This document shows, piece after piece, positions 5,534 through 10,801 of a DNA stretch of 11,732 nucleotides (positions are counted from its first letter, which is position 1; each line of letters begins with the position of its first letter). Source of the stretch: Propionibacteriaceae bacterium (GTDB lineage Bacteria; Actinomycetota; Actinomycetes; Propionibacteriales; Propionibacteriaceae); contig PMLO01000142.1 in NCBI GenBank assembly GCA_003158895.1, forward strand, positions 1 through 11,732, written 5' to 3'. The position numbers and the translations under genes were made by a program. The notes beneath the pieces were generated by a model that saw only the letters and a list, made by a program, of their open reading frames with translations, was not told where the DNA came from and made no database searches.

Positions 5534-5536
5534 CTC

Positions 5537-5878
5537 CTACCGCTGGATCCCGAGGTCCTTGACGAGACGCGGAATCCGTACGCTCAGGGCTGTCCACAGC
5601 AGGTCGTCGTTGACCTTGTCGTAGTGGTGAGCCACGAGGTTGCGCATCCGGTTGATCCCCGTCCAGTCGACCTCTGGATGCTGCACCTTCAAGTCGTCCG
5701 GCAGCTTCTCCGTGACGGTCGCCGCCTTGATCAGGATCCGCTCGCCGGCGTTTCGGAGCAGAGCGCCCTCCATGGTGTCGGCCAGATAGTCCAGTCGGCC
5801 CTTGGCAACCACATATGCCGCCTCCTGGCCAATCCGGGCAAGATCATCGAGCCGTCGTTGGATCCGTTCGGCGGTCAC
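5537..5878 (-). CDS. hepT: HepT-type HEPN ribonuclease toxin
   Basis: This 113-aa all-helical protein contains MRNLVAHHY, the R-x4-H-x-Y catalytic motif of HepT HEPN RNases (R79, H84, Y86). In the family this motif cleaves RNA, and its Tyr is the residue modified with AMP by the MntA antitoxin. The flanking helices (HPEVDWTGINRM before, WTALSVRIPRLVKDLG after) also fit. The GTG start overlaps the mntA stop as GTGA, so the toxin is made only after translation of its antitoxin. Length is slightly shorter than many HepT proteins (about 130-145 aa), but all key residues are present, so it is predicted to be active. Confidence 0.88.
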   Translation of the reverse strand: MTAERIQRRLDDLARIGQEAAYVVAKGRLDYLADTMEGALLRNAGERILIKAATVTEKLPDDLKVQHPEVDWTGINRMRNLVAHHYDKVNDDLLWTALSVRIPRLVKDLGIQR

Positions 5879-6336
5879 AGGGGTACCCCCTCAGCCAACG
5901 CTCGTGCAAGAGCCGGGCCGGAACTGCCGGCAGAGACGATGTCGACCGGTACTGTCAGCAGGTCGGCCAGGTCTTCCTCCAGACCAAGCAGCGTGACGAT
6001 GTCAGAACCCGGCGGGAACGTCACCAGCAGGTCAAGGTCCGAGTCAGGTCCGTCCGTCCCTCGGACGACTGACCCGAAGACGCGCACGTTATCACCGCCG
6101 ATCGCCAGGACCGCGGCCAGCACCTGGTCGCGAGCAACACGAAGTACCTCCGACGGCCGAACGCGGAGGGCATCCTCCAACGCGGAACGCGCCGAGGCCG
6201 TCGGCTGCCGAGCGCCGCTCTCGAGGGCGGCGATGAGCGGTTGCTTCACCCCGGAGGCGGCGGCCAACTCGCGTTGCGTCAGCCCCGCCGCAGCCCGGCG
6301 CAATCGGAGCCGTTCTGCAAACGTCGCTTCACCCAT
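5875..6336 (-). CDS. mntA: MntA-type nucleotidyltransferase antitoxin with N-terminal XRE helix-turn-helix
   Basis: The 153-aa protein has two parts. Residues about 6-60 (LRLRRAAAGLTQRELAAASG, then a recognition-helix segment KQPLIAALESGARQPT) form a Cro/C1-type DNA-binding domain. Residues about 75-150 form a minimal nucleotidyltransferase with FGSVVRGTDGPDSDLDLLV, the G-S-x10-D-x-D motif (G88, S89, D100, D102). MntA proteins transfer AMP to the HepT tyrosine and neutralise it. The XRE domain should let the same protein repress its own operon. The frame is open 26 codons further, but ATG 6336 follows a promoter-like -10 at leaderless distance and the HTH begins there. It precedes and overlaps hepT. 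Confidence 0.88.
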   Translation of the reverse strand: MGEATFAERLRLRRAAAGLTQRELAAASGVKQPLIAALESGARQPTASARSALEDALRVRPSEVLRVARDQVLAAVLAIGGDNVRVFGSVVRGTDGPDSDLDLLVTFPPGSDIVTLLGLEEDLADLLTVPVDIVSAGSSGPALARALAEGVPL

Positions 6337-6343
6337 AGACTCG

Positions 6344-6363
6344 ATGATAACAACCGCGTTATC
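6344..6363 (-). promoter_or_regulatory. mntA promoter -10 with overlapping inverted-repeat operator
   Basis: GATAAC-AACCGC-GTTATC (6346-6363) is an inverted repeat with 6-bp arms. On the minus strand it overlaps TATCAT (6344-6349), a good -10 hexamer that ends 7 nt before the mntA ATG, implying a leaderless transcript. No clear -35 is seen. A site of this size over the -10 is what an autoregulating XRE-domain antitoxin would bind, so MntA itself is the likely ligand (inference). Confidence 0.55.
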
Positions 6364-6415
6364 TTCGGAATGGAACGACTGCGTGCTCTGGCTCAAGGTC
6401 AGCTCGTGCGCCAAG

Positions 6416-6841
6416 TCACTCCGCTGCCAAGCGTCGATCGAGCGGTCTCGGCGGCTCCAGAAAAGTCTCCCGGATCACATCAAGGAGGGACCCAACCTCG
6501 CCGTACAGATCGTCGAAGCCTCCCCAGAGATCCCCCGCAGGATCGATGTACAGGGTCATGTTCGAGTACTGGCCTACTGGGGAAAGGGTCACGCCGAGAG
6601 CCTCCGAATAAGCCTCGCCCCATGTCGAATCGACGCCTCGCGCGGCCACACGCCCACCGAGTGTCAGGGGATTGGACTTGGTCTCCCACGAGATCTGCAA
6701 TCCCGAGTACTCGCTCAGGAAGCGCTCCGCCGCCGGAGTTGCCGGGAAGCCTTCAGAAACCAAGAAGGCAAGCTCCTCAGCAACATCGATGCGTCGGCCA
6801 GGGGACCACCCTGAGCGTCGAAGCAGGGTCAAAGCATCCAT
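6416..6841 (-). CDS. SUKH-3 family immunity protein
   Basis: The 141-aa protein starts MDALTLLRRSGWSPGR and continues FLVSEGFPATPAAERFLSEYSGLQI, with SPVGQYSNMTLYIDPAGDLWGGFDDLYGEVGSLLDVI in the second half. GW--GR, the FL-E--GL turn, the PVG segment, ID--G and the late G-- helix are the landmarks of SUKH-3. That family of immunity proteins neutralises nucleic-acid-targeting polymorphic toxins. It lies 2 nt downstream of the deaminase toxin stop, as expected for a toxin/immunity pair. The GGGAGAGG ribosome site ends 7 nt before ATG 6841, which decides the start within a longer open frame. Confidence 0.85.
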   Translation of the reverse strand: MDALTLLRRSGWSPGRRIDVAEELAFLVSEGFPATPAAERFLSEYSGLQISWETKSNPLTLGGRVAARGVDSTWGEAYSEALGVTLSPVGQYSNMTLYIDPAGDLWGGFDDLYGEVGSLLDVIRETFLEPPRPLDRRLAAE

Positions 6842-6843
6842 TG

Positions 6844-7341
6844 CTAGTCCTCTCCCGGAAGCCAAGTCTTGCAGTTCTCGCACGGCGGGAACTCGACATC
6901 CTCTTTCGTTCGGATCGCTCGTATGACGAGGTCCTCCAGACGCGACCCGCTCTTGATGGCCGTCGACGCCGCACTGACCTCGGCGCAGTTGGTCACCGGC
7001 CATGGTTCGAGAGACTTCTCCGGCAGCACGGAACGCAGTTCCTCTGGGACTTCAGGACTGTCCCTGCAACAGCCGACCCCGACCACCCGACCGGTCGTCC
7101 GATCTACAGCAGCGCTTGTCGCGACAGGTATCGGCTTCGCACCAGATGAACGCACTCTTGCTGCCTCCCTTGCGGCTTCGGACGCCGTCCCTGAATCGGT
7201 TGACCGGAAATGGGCCCCGATCTTGCGCCCGACTGCGCCGAACTTCTTCACGACCGGCTTGCGCAGAGCGATCTCAAGGTTTCGGATCAGCTTCTTGAAC
7301 GGTCCACGGAGGGCCTTGCTGGCGGCGGCGAACCTGGCCAT
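6844..7341 (-). CDS. YwqJ-type nucleic-acid deaminase toxin
   Basis: The C-terminal domain (about residues 70-165) has the zinc-deaminase signature VTNCAEVSA (C119 ligand, E121 proton shuttle) and FPPCENCKTWL (C154 and C157 ligands). The strand ATSAAVDRTTGRVVGVG precedes them. This is the pattern of YwqJ-like deaminases found as C-terminal toxins of secreted effectors, which deaminate bases in nucleic acid or nucleotides. The N-terminus (1-45) is a very basic amphipathic segment (PFKKLIRNLEIALRKPVVKK), followed by a polar linker. The 165-aa ORF has no carrier domain of its own: ATG 7341 overlaps the carrier stop as TGATG and no ribosome site is seen, so it depends on coupling. A SUKH-3 immunity gene follows. 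Confidence 0.85.
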   Translation of the reverse strand: MARFAAASKALRGPFKKLIRNLEIALRKPVVKKFGAVGRKIGAHFRSTDSGTASEAAREAARVRSSGAKPIPVATSAAVDRTTGRVVGVGCCRDSPEVPEELRSVLPEKSLEPWPVTNCAEVSAASTAIKSGSRLEDLVIRAIRTKEDVEFPPCENCKTWLPGED

Positions 7342-7796
7342 CAGGCGAGGAGCTTCGCGATCGCCATGCTGATGGCCTGGTTGATGGCCCACTCGACGGC
7401 CTTCTTGATGCAGAAGCTGACGGGGCCGGCGGCGATGGCTGGGGCGACCAGGGCGAGCTGGAAGAGGATGACGCCTTTTATCACGACGACCAGGTATGCG
7501 CAGATGTCGCAGCCGAGCGATGCGATCTCGCAGCCCTCGCCGAAGCGGACCAGCGCGTCGGCGTCACTGTCCGAGCCCGACACGTACCTCCCGAACGCCT
7601 CCGCCCCCGGGCCTGCGTTGTGGTCGTGGACGTGCTGGATCGCAGCCAGAAGATCCGCATGCGCCGCATCCATCGTGTGGTCCAGCGACTTCAGGTGGTC
7701 GGCCCAGGCGTGCAGGACGTCCTCGTTGGACTGCGGGAAGTCGTAGCCCACGTACGACATCGCCCCCACCAGCCACTCCGGCATTGTCAGCGCCAT
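7341..7796 (-). CDS. CpnT-N/WXG100_2-like toxin carrier, split from the toxin
   Basis: The 151-aa protein begins MALTMPEWLVGAMSYVGYDFPQ and NEDVLHAWADHLKSL, the W--G----P-g-E--L--lA--w pattern of the CpnT-like N-terminal domain of T7SS effectors. The helices HADLLAAIQHVHDHNAGPGAEAF (about 45-70) correspond to the WXG hairpin. The end is hydrophobic (YLVVVIKGVILFQLALVAPAIAAG, then amphipathic AINQAISMAIAKLL), as in domains that deliver toxins to or through membranes. ATG 7796 overlaps the upstream gene by 10 nt. ATG 7784, just after that gene's stop, is an alternative. In relatives this domain commonly continues in the same polypeptide into a toxin; here a stop ends it and the toxin restarts at TGATG. 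Confidence 0.75.
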   Translation of the reverse strand: MALTMPEWLVGAMSYVGYDFPQSNEDVLHAWADHLKSLDHTMDAAHADLLAAIQHVHDHNAGPGAEAFGRYVSGSDSDADALVRFGEGCEIASLGCDICAYLVVVIKGVILFQLALVAPAIAAGPVSFCIKKAVEWAINQAISMAIAKLLA

Positions 7797-8125
7797 GGCG
7801 ACGACCCCTGGCTGATCTGCCGCGCCAGCTCGACCTGAGTCTCCTCGAGCTGCTGGTACGCGACGCCGGTGTCGGTCATCGCCCCTCCGATGCCGGCCAT
7901 GTTGTCGGCCAGGTCCCGGCACGCCGCGTCGAAGGCCTCCTTCACGGCGGGAATCACGAGCGACAACGCCTGGTCGACGAGGTGTGATCCCTTGTCGCAG
8001 CCGATCTGGGACACGTCCAGCACCGACAGATGGTGGACGACGCCCGATACGAGATCAGAGCCCGCCTGCTCGTACCGTCTCCCGGCCTCCTGCCACACCG
8101 ACGGCGTGAACCTGATGTCACTCAT
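7787..8125 (-). CDS. WXG100-like (Esx-type) type VII secretion protein
   Basis: This 112-aa, all-helical protein starts MSDIRFTPSVWQEAGRRYEQAGSDL and has a second long helix (PAVKEAFDAACRDLADNMAGIGGAMTDTG) and a C-terminal helix VAYQQLEETQVELARQI. Size, charge and the helix-turn-helix arrangement fit the ESAT-6/WXG100 superfamily, although a literal W-x-G is absent (a QIGCDKG turn lies between helices). Such proteins are probably co-secreted partners or chaperones of the carrier. ATG overlaps the YbaB-like stop as ATGA, and GGAGG (8133-8137) gives its own ribosome site. Confidence 0.7.
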   Translation of the reverse strand: MSDIRFTPSVWQEAGRRYEQAGSDLVSGVVHHLSVLDVSQIGCDKGSHLVDQALSLVIPAVKEAFDAACRDLADNMAGIGGAMTDTGVAYQQLEETQVELARQISQGSSPWR

Positions 8126-8529
8126 TCGTGGGCCTCCAGGCGAGCGACGGCATTCGCGTACGCACCGCGGAACTCGACCGACAGTTCCTGAAGCCCGGCG
8201 GCGATCTCGCCCATCGGCGTCTGGTGGTCCTTCGCGTCCCGCAGTTCGTGGGCCCAGTAGTCGCCGAGCGCCGCATTCACCGCGTCCCGTACCGCCTGCT
8301 CGATCTGGAGCAGCGACGGGAGCCACTCCGTGTACCAGGTGTCGTCGATATGCACCGACGCCACGTGCCAGTCCTTCATCGTGACCTCGACCCGACGCTC
8401 CGCATCAGTCCTTGTCAGCTCGCGGTCGCTCGACAACTCGAACTCTGGTGGCTCCGGGTACAGCTCCGCCCACTGCCCCGCCTGAGCCGTGAGCTTGTCG
8501 AACATGTCCGGCATTTCCATATCGGTCAT
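8122..8529 (-). CDS. YbaB/EbfC-like protein of a T7SS effector operon
   Basis: The 135-aa protein opens with a helix (MFDKLTAQAGQWAELY). A strand-rich centre follows (ERRVEVTMKDWHVASVHIDDTWY, about 45-67), then LLQIEQAVRDAVNAAL and a C-terminal helical tail. The V-VTM--W-V-SV-ID strand pair followed by the AV-DAVN-AL helix is the YbaB/EbfC pattern. YbaB-like proteins are standard first genes of actinobacterial T7SS effector cassettes, upstream of WXG100 genes, which is the position here. It is the first gene of the toxin operon, and ATG 8529 has an exceptional Shine-Dalgarno. Confidence 0.7.
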   Translation of the reverse strand: MTDMEMPDMFDKLTAQAGQWAELYPEPPEFELSSDRELTRTDAERRVEVTMKDWHVASVHIDDTWYTEWLPSLLQIEQAVRDAVNAALGDYWAHELRDAKDHQTPMGEIAAGLQELSVEFRGAYANAVARLEAHE

Positions 8530-8537
8530 GGGGTGTG

Positions 8538-8545
8538 ACCTCCTT
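8538..8545 (-). promoter_or_regulatory. Full-length Shine-Dalgarno of the toxin operon
   Basis: On the minus strand AAGGAGGT, an exact complement of the 16S rRNA 3' end, lies 8 nt before ATG 8529. The three following genes are coupled by overlaps, so this one site probably sets translation of the whole effector cassette. Upstream, TTTCCC and GTTAGC at 17-nt spacing is the best but weak promoter candidate. Confidence 0.7.
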
Positions 8546-8566
8546 CGCCCACGACGCTAACGGCCG

Positions 8567-8940
8567 TCAGAGACGAATGGGAAAGTTATGCACAGGCCCC
8601 GAATCGGCCACGTGGATCTGTGGAGTCCGGGGGTCCCGCGGGAACGTAGGCTCCGAGGTCGCCGATACTCGGACGGCGCCATGGATGTCGACTTCAGGGA
8701 GATCGCTCGCCGCATCGAAAGCCAAGCCGCTCGGCAGGCTCATGCACGGCCAGCGCGAACTGTTCCACAGGAACCTCATCGGATGGTTCTTCAACACGCT
8801 GCCAGAGGCGGCGGACGCGGCCTTCCGGCCTCTGGCCTGCCCTGTGCGGATTCCGGACGATCGACCGCTTGACCTTGATGGCGAGCTTCTTGATGAGCTT
8901 GGCGAAGGGCCTTGCTGGTGTCGGGAAGCTGTCTACGCAT
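8567..8940 (-). pseudogene. Frameshifted relic of a second toxin ORF
   Basis: ATG 8940 starts MRRQLPDTSKALR, matching the start of the intact toxin (MARFAAASKALR). The next homologous residues, PFAKLIKKLAIKVKRSIVRN, lie in a different frame and match the toxin's PFKKLIRNLEIALRKPVVKK. A small deletion between CTTCGC-type repeats near 8900-8910 explains the shift. That frame runs on (VEQFALAVHEPAERLGF) to a TGA at 8694-8696. A third frame then carries plausible coding sequence (DAASDLPEVDIHGAVRV onward) to TGA at 8567-8569. No NCAE or PC--C motif is seen, so the lost toxin domain was probably different. Confidence 0.5.
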
Positions 8941-9127
8941 CGTCACGGACCACGCACACCGACGACGGCCTACTTGGCGATCACGTTCCGCCCACCAATC
9001 CGGCGAGCCGGTCACTGTGTTGTGTCGCCGATTGACGATCTCCTTCACATCCCAGGACACATGCGTTGTCGGTCTCAGGACTGCCCATACCAGACCCCGA
9101 AGTTAATCGACTCACGCTGAGATAAAC

Positions 9128-9156
9128 TTGCTGGCGCACCCCCGACCTGCTATCTT
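9128..9156 (+). promoter_or_regulatory. Promoter of the membrane-protein/BadF module
   Basis: TTGCTG (9128-9133), a 17-nt spacer and TATCTT (9151-9156) form a good housekeeping-type promoter. Transcription would start near 9163, leaving a leader of about 30 nt before ATG 9194. This also argues against the longer open frame that would begin at TTG 9128. Confidence 0.6.
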
Positions 9157-9193
9157 ATCTGAAAAGCGGGGACATCACTCGAACGGCAATCCA

Positions 9194-9583
9194 ATGTGGC
9201 GAGACATCATCAACACTGCGATGGGTCTAGCAGTGGGACTTATCACGGGCTTCTTCTTCGAGAGACGAGCGACGCGCGTAGCTAGAGACCAGAACCGACA
9301 GTTGGAAAAAGAACTCGAATCAGTCAGGCATTCTGTCTATTCAATGGGCGGACCAGCCACTGCCGAGGAAGCACCGATCCATGCCCCTTCCCCTAACCTC
9401 CAGACGCTCGTGCGTCGAAAGGCGAATTCACTTCAGGATGTCGGCGGCAGGGTCGCCCGGACACACCTGGCAACATCCCTTCTCGAAGTCGGCCATCACC
9501 CGGATGATATCGAGAATGCGATCACAGAACTAATTGGCAAGAACGAACTACGTCAAGAGGGTAAATGGCTAATCCTGCTGTAG
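9194..9583 (+). CDS. Membrane-anchored coiled-coil protein with winged-helix-like C-terminus
   Basis: I do not recognise the family. The 129-aa protein begins MWRDIINTAMGLAVGLITGFF, one transmembrane segment (about residues 5-22), followed by a basic ERRATRVAR stretch that should hold the rest in the cytoplasm. A coiled coil follows (NRQLEKELESVRHS, about 36-49), then a Pro/Ala-rich linker. The C-terminal domain (about 73-129) contains THLATSLLEVGHHPDDIENAITELI and then LRQEGKWLILL, a helix-helix-helix-wing pattern like winged-helix domains. Codons are more AT-rich than the neighbours. The start is set by the promoter position; the ribosome site is poor. The 3' end overlaps the ATPase gene by 19 nt, so the two products probably work together. 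Confidence 0.6.
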   Translation: MWRDIINTAMGLAVGLITGFFFERRATRVARDQNRQLEKELESVRHSVYSMGGPATAEEAPIHAPSPNLQTLVRRKANSLQDVGGRVARTHLATSLLEVGHHPDDIENAITELIGKNELRQEGKWLILL

Positions 9584-10623
9584 GCGAAGGCGTATTCGTC
9601 GGTGTTGATTCTGGTGGCACCCGTACGAATGTCGAAATCCTTCTGATTGACACTGACGGCAGCCGCAGATCTTCCAACTATGAAGTCGCGGCGAGCCTTT
9701 CCGGAGCGCTCTCGCCGTCTCTGATTCCATCAGTCCTTCGAAAGATTCTCGCGCCTCTCGAAATGCGCCTTGACGAGCTCGCGAGCGGCACGCTATCCGT
9801 GTACACGTGGGTCAGTGCGGCGGGGTTCTCTCCATGGACCAGGGACGACTATGTGGCCGCATTGGACGAAGTGGCTTCAACGCTTTCCCATGGTTCTCTT
9901 CGTCACATCGGCGTTGGCAATGACGGAGTCTCTCTACTTCTCGGCATGCGAGCCGACAGTGTCATCATCGCTGGGACGGGGTCTAACGTGCTTGTCCGTT
10001 CGACGGACGGCTCCTTGCATCAGGCAGGGGGCCAAGAATGGGTGGCCTCAGATTACGGGAGTGGTTTTTGGATCGGGCTTCTCGCGATCAGGCAGGCTTT
10101 TCGAGACTTCGAGAGCAGCATTGACTCGGTACTCATACAACGACTGAGACAGGTCTACGGTGTGCGCGCCGAGGACGATCGGGCCCTCATCGCAAAACTC
10201 CGTGACCTCGGGGTGGGTGACCAGAACATGAAGAAGGAGATTGCGCGATTCGCGGCCAGTGTGTGTGGGGCGGCCGAACGTGGCGACCTGGCTGCCCAGA
10301 ACATCGTCAAGACAGGGGCGGAAGATCTCGCAGATGTCACTGCATTGGCATTACGACGCAACTTCTCGATGGAAGAGTTGGGTCGCGGTATGAGAATCGT
10401 TCAATGCGGCAGCTTGCTCGGCAATGCCTTCTATAGATCCGCGTTTGAGTCTCAAATTGAGATGAGGCTCAGGTCCGGCGTCGAGAACAAAGCTGACATT
10501 TCCTGGCAGCGCATTGTGACCGGTGCTTCGTCGGCCATACGACTCGCTCAAGATCTTGCCTCCGACTCGAAGGAACTCTTCAAACTGGACCTGCGCTTCC
10601 GACCCGCGATCGTCGACCTGTAG
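9565..10623 (+). CDS. BadF/BadG/BcrA/BcrD-type ASKHA ATPase, N-acetylglucosamine-kinase-like
   Basis: The 352-aa protein has the ordered motifs of the acetate-kinase/hexokinase/actin fold: FVGVDSGGTRTNVEILLID (phosphate-1, residues 11-29), HIGVGNDG with the likely catalytic Asp120, VIIAGTGSNVLVRSTDG (phosphate-2, 133-149), QEWVASDYGSGFWIGLLAIR (157-176, the GlcNAc-kinase W---D-GSG-WIG signature), IVQCGSLLGNA (adenosine motif, about 278-288) and VTGASSAIRLA near the end. It lacks the cysteines expected of benzoyl-CoA-reductase activators, so sugar kinase or a related ATP-driven role is likelier. GAGGG precedes ATG 9565, inside the upstream gene. No sugar transporter or phosphosugar enzyme is adjacent, so ordinary amino-sugar catabolism is not supported. 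Confidence 0.82.
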   Translation: MANPAVGEGVFVGVDSGGTRTNVEILLIDTDGSRRSSNYEVAASLSGALSPSLIPSVLRKILAPLEMRLDELASGTLSVYTWVSAAGFSPWTRDDYVAALDEVASTLSHGSLRHIGVGNDGVSLLLGMRADSVIIAGTGSNVLVRSTDGSLHQAGGQEWVASDYGSGFWIGLLAIRQAFRDFESSIDSVLIQRLRQVYGVRAEDDRALIAKLRDLGVGDQNMKKEIARFAASVCGAAERGDLAAQNIVKTGAEDLADVTALALRRNFSMEELGRGMRIVQCGSLLGNAFYRSAFESQIEMRLRSGVENKADISWQRIVTGASSAIRLAQDLASDSKELFKLDLRFRPAIVDL

Positions 10624-10630
10624 GACGCAA

Positions 10631-10745
10631 CTACGATCTCGCCGATCGATCCTCGCCCCGGCCGAGCTGCACCAGACGCAGGGTCTCGATGCCGGCTCGT
10701 GGGGTCACGATCCACGCGAGCGCACCAGTGGTCTCCAGCACTCCC
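10631..10745 (-). pseudogene. Possible remnant of a minus-strand gene
   Basis: The minus strand between the ATPase and esterase genes reads GVLETTGALAWIVTPRAGI followed by ETLRLVQLGRGEDRSARS and TAG (10631-10633), with GC-ending codons. No start or ribosome site is found, and the upstream part (GGGPGRRPQ) looks non-coding. It may be the truncated 3' end of a displaced gene or a chance frame. No family is recognised. The surrounding 178 bp hold nothing else clear. Confidence 0.2.
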
Positions 10746-10801
10746 GCCGAACCTTGGGGGCGGCGACCGGGCCCACCACCGTGCCCGGGAATGATGTACG
10801 C

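Larger units (their letters stand above)
5107..5536. other. Decayed intergenic region with gene fragments
   Basis: No intact gene is visible over 430 bp. Two fragments face each other: a WXG100-like piece on the minus strand (5137-5246) and a Trp/Pro-rich membrane-protein motif on the plus strand (5389-5505). Between them (5247-5388) nothing is recognisable beyond short chance frames. An 18-bp palindrome lies at 5516-5533. Confidence 0.55.
8530..9193. other. Long region without an intact gene
   Basis: Apart from the toxin operon's ribosome site, the frameshifted toxin relic (8567-8940) and the promoter at 9128-9156, I find no intact gene here. Bases 8941-9127 contain only short frames broken by stops on both strands. 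One minus-strand piece ending NVIAK before TAG, about 35 bp before the relic's ATG, could be the tail of a lost carrier gene. No tRNA, integrase or obvious attachment site is visible. Confidence 0.5.

Noticed and set aside
5435..6814. 459-codon plus-strand open frame
   Set aside because: It spans the antisense of hepT, mntA and the SUKH-3 gene, all of which have clear motifs. Its Ser/Arg-rich composition is typical of a shadow frame.
8535..9035. 166-codon plus-strand open frame in the long gap
   Set aside because: It runs opposite the toxin relic and has no ribosome site at its start, no family resemblance, and composition explained by the complementary decayed coding sequence.
9565..10623. 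Benzoyl-CoA or 2-hydroxyacyl-CoA reductase activator
   Set aside because: The iron-sulfur cysteines and the paired dehydratase/reductase subunits expected for that role are absent; the GlcNAc-kinase-like segment fits better.
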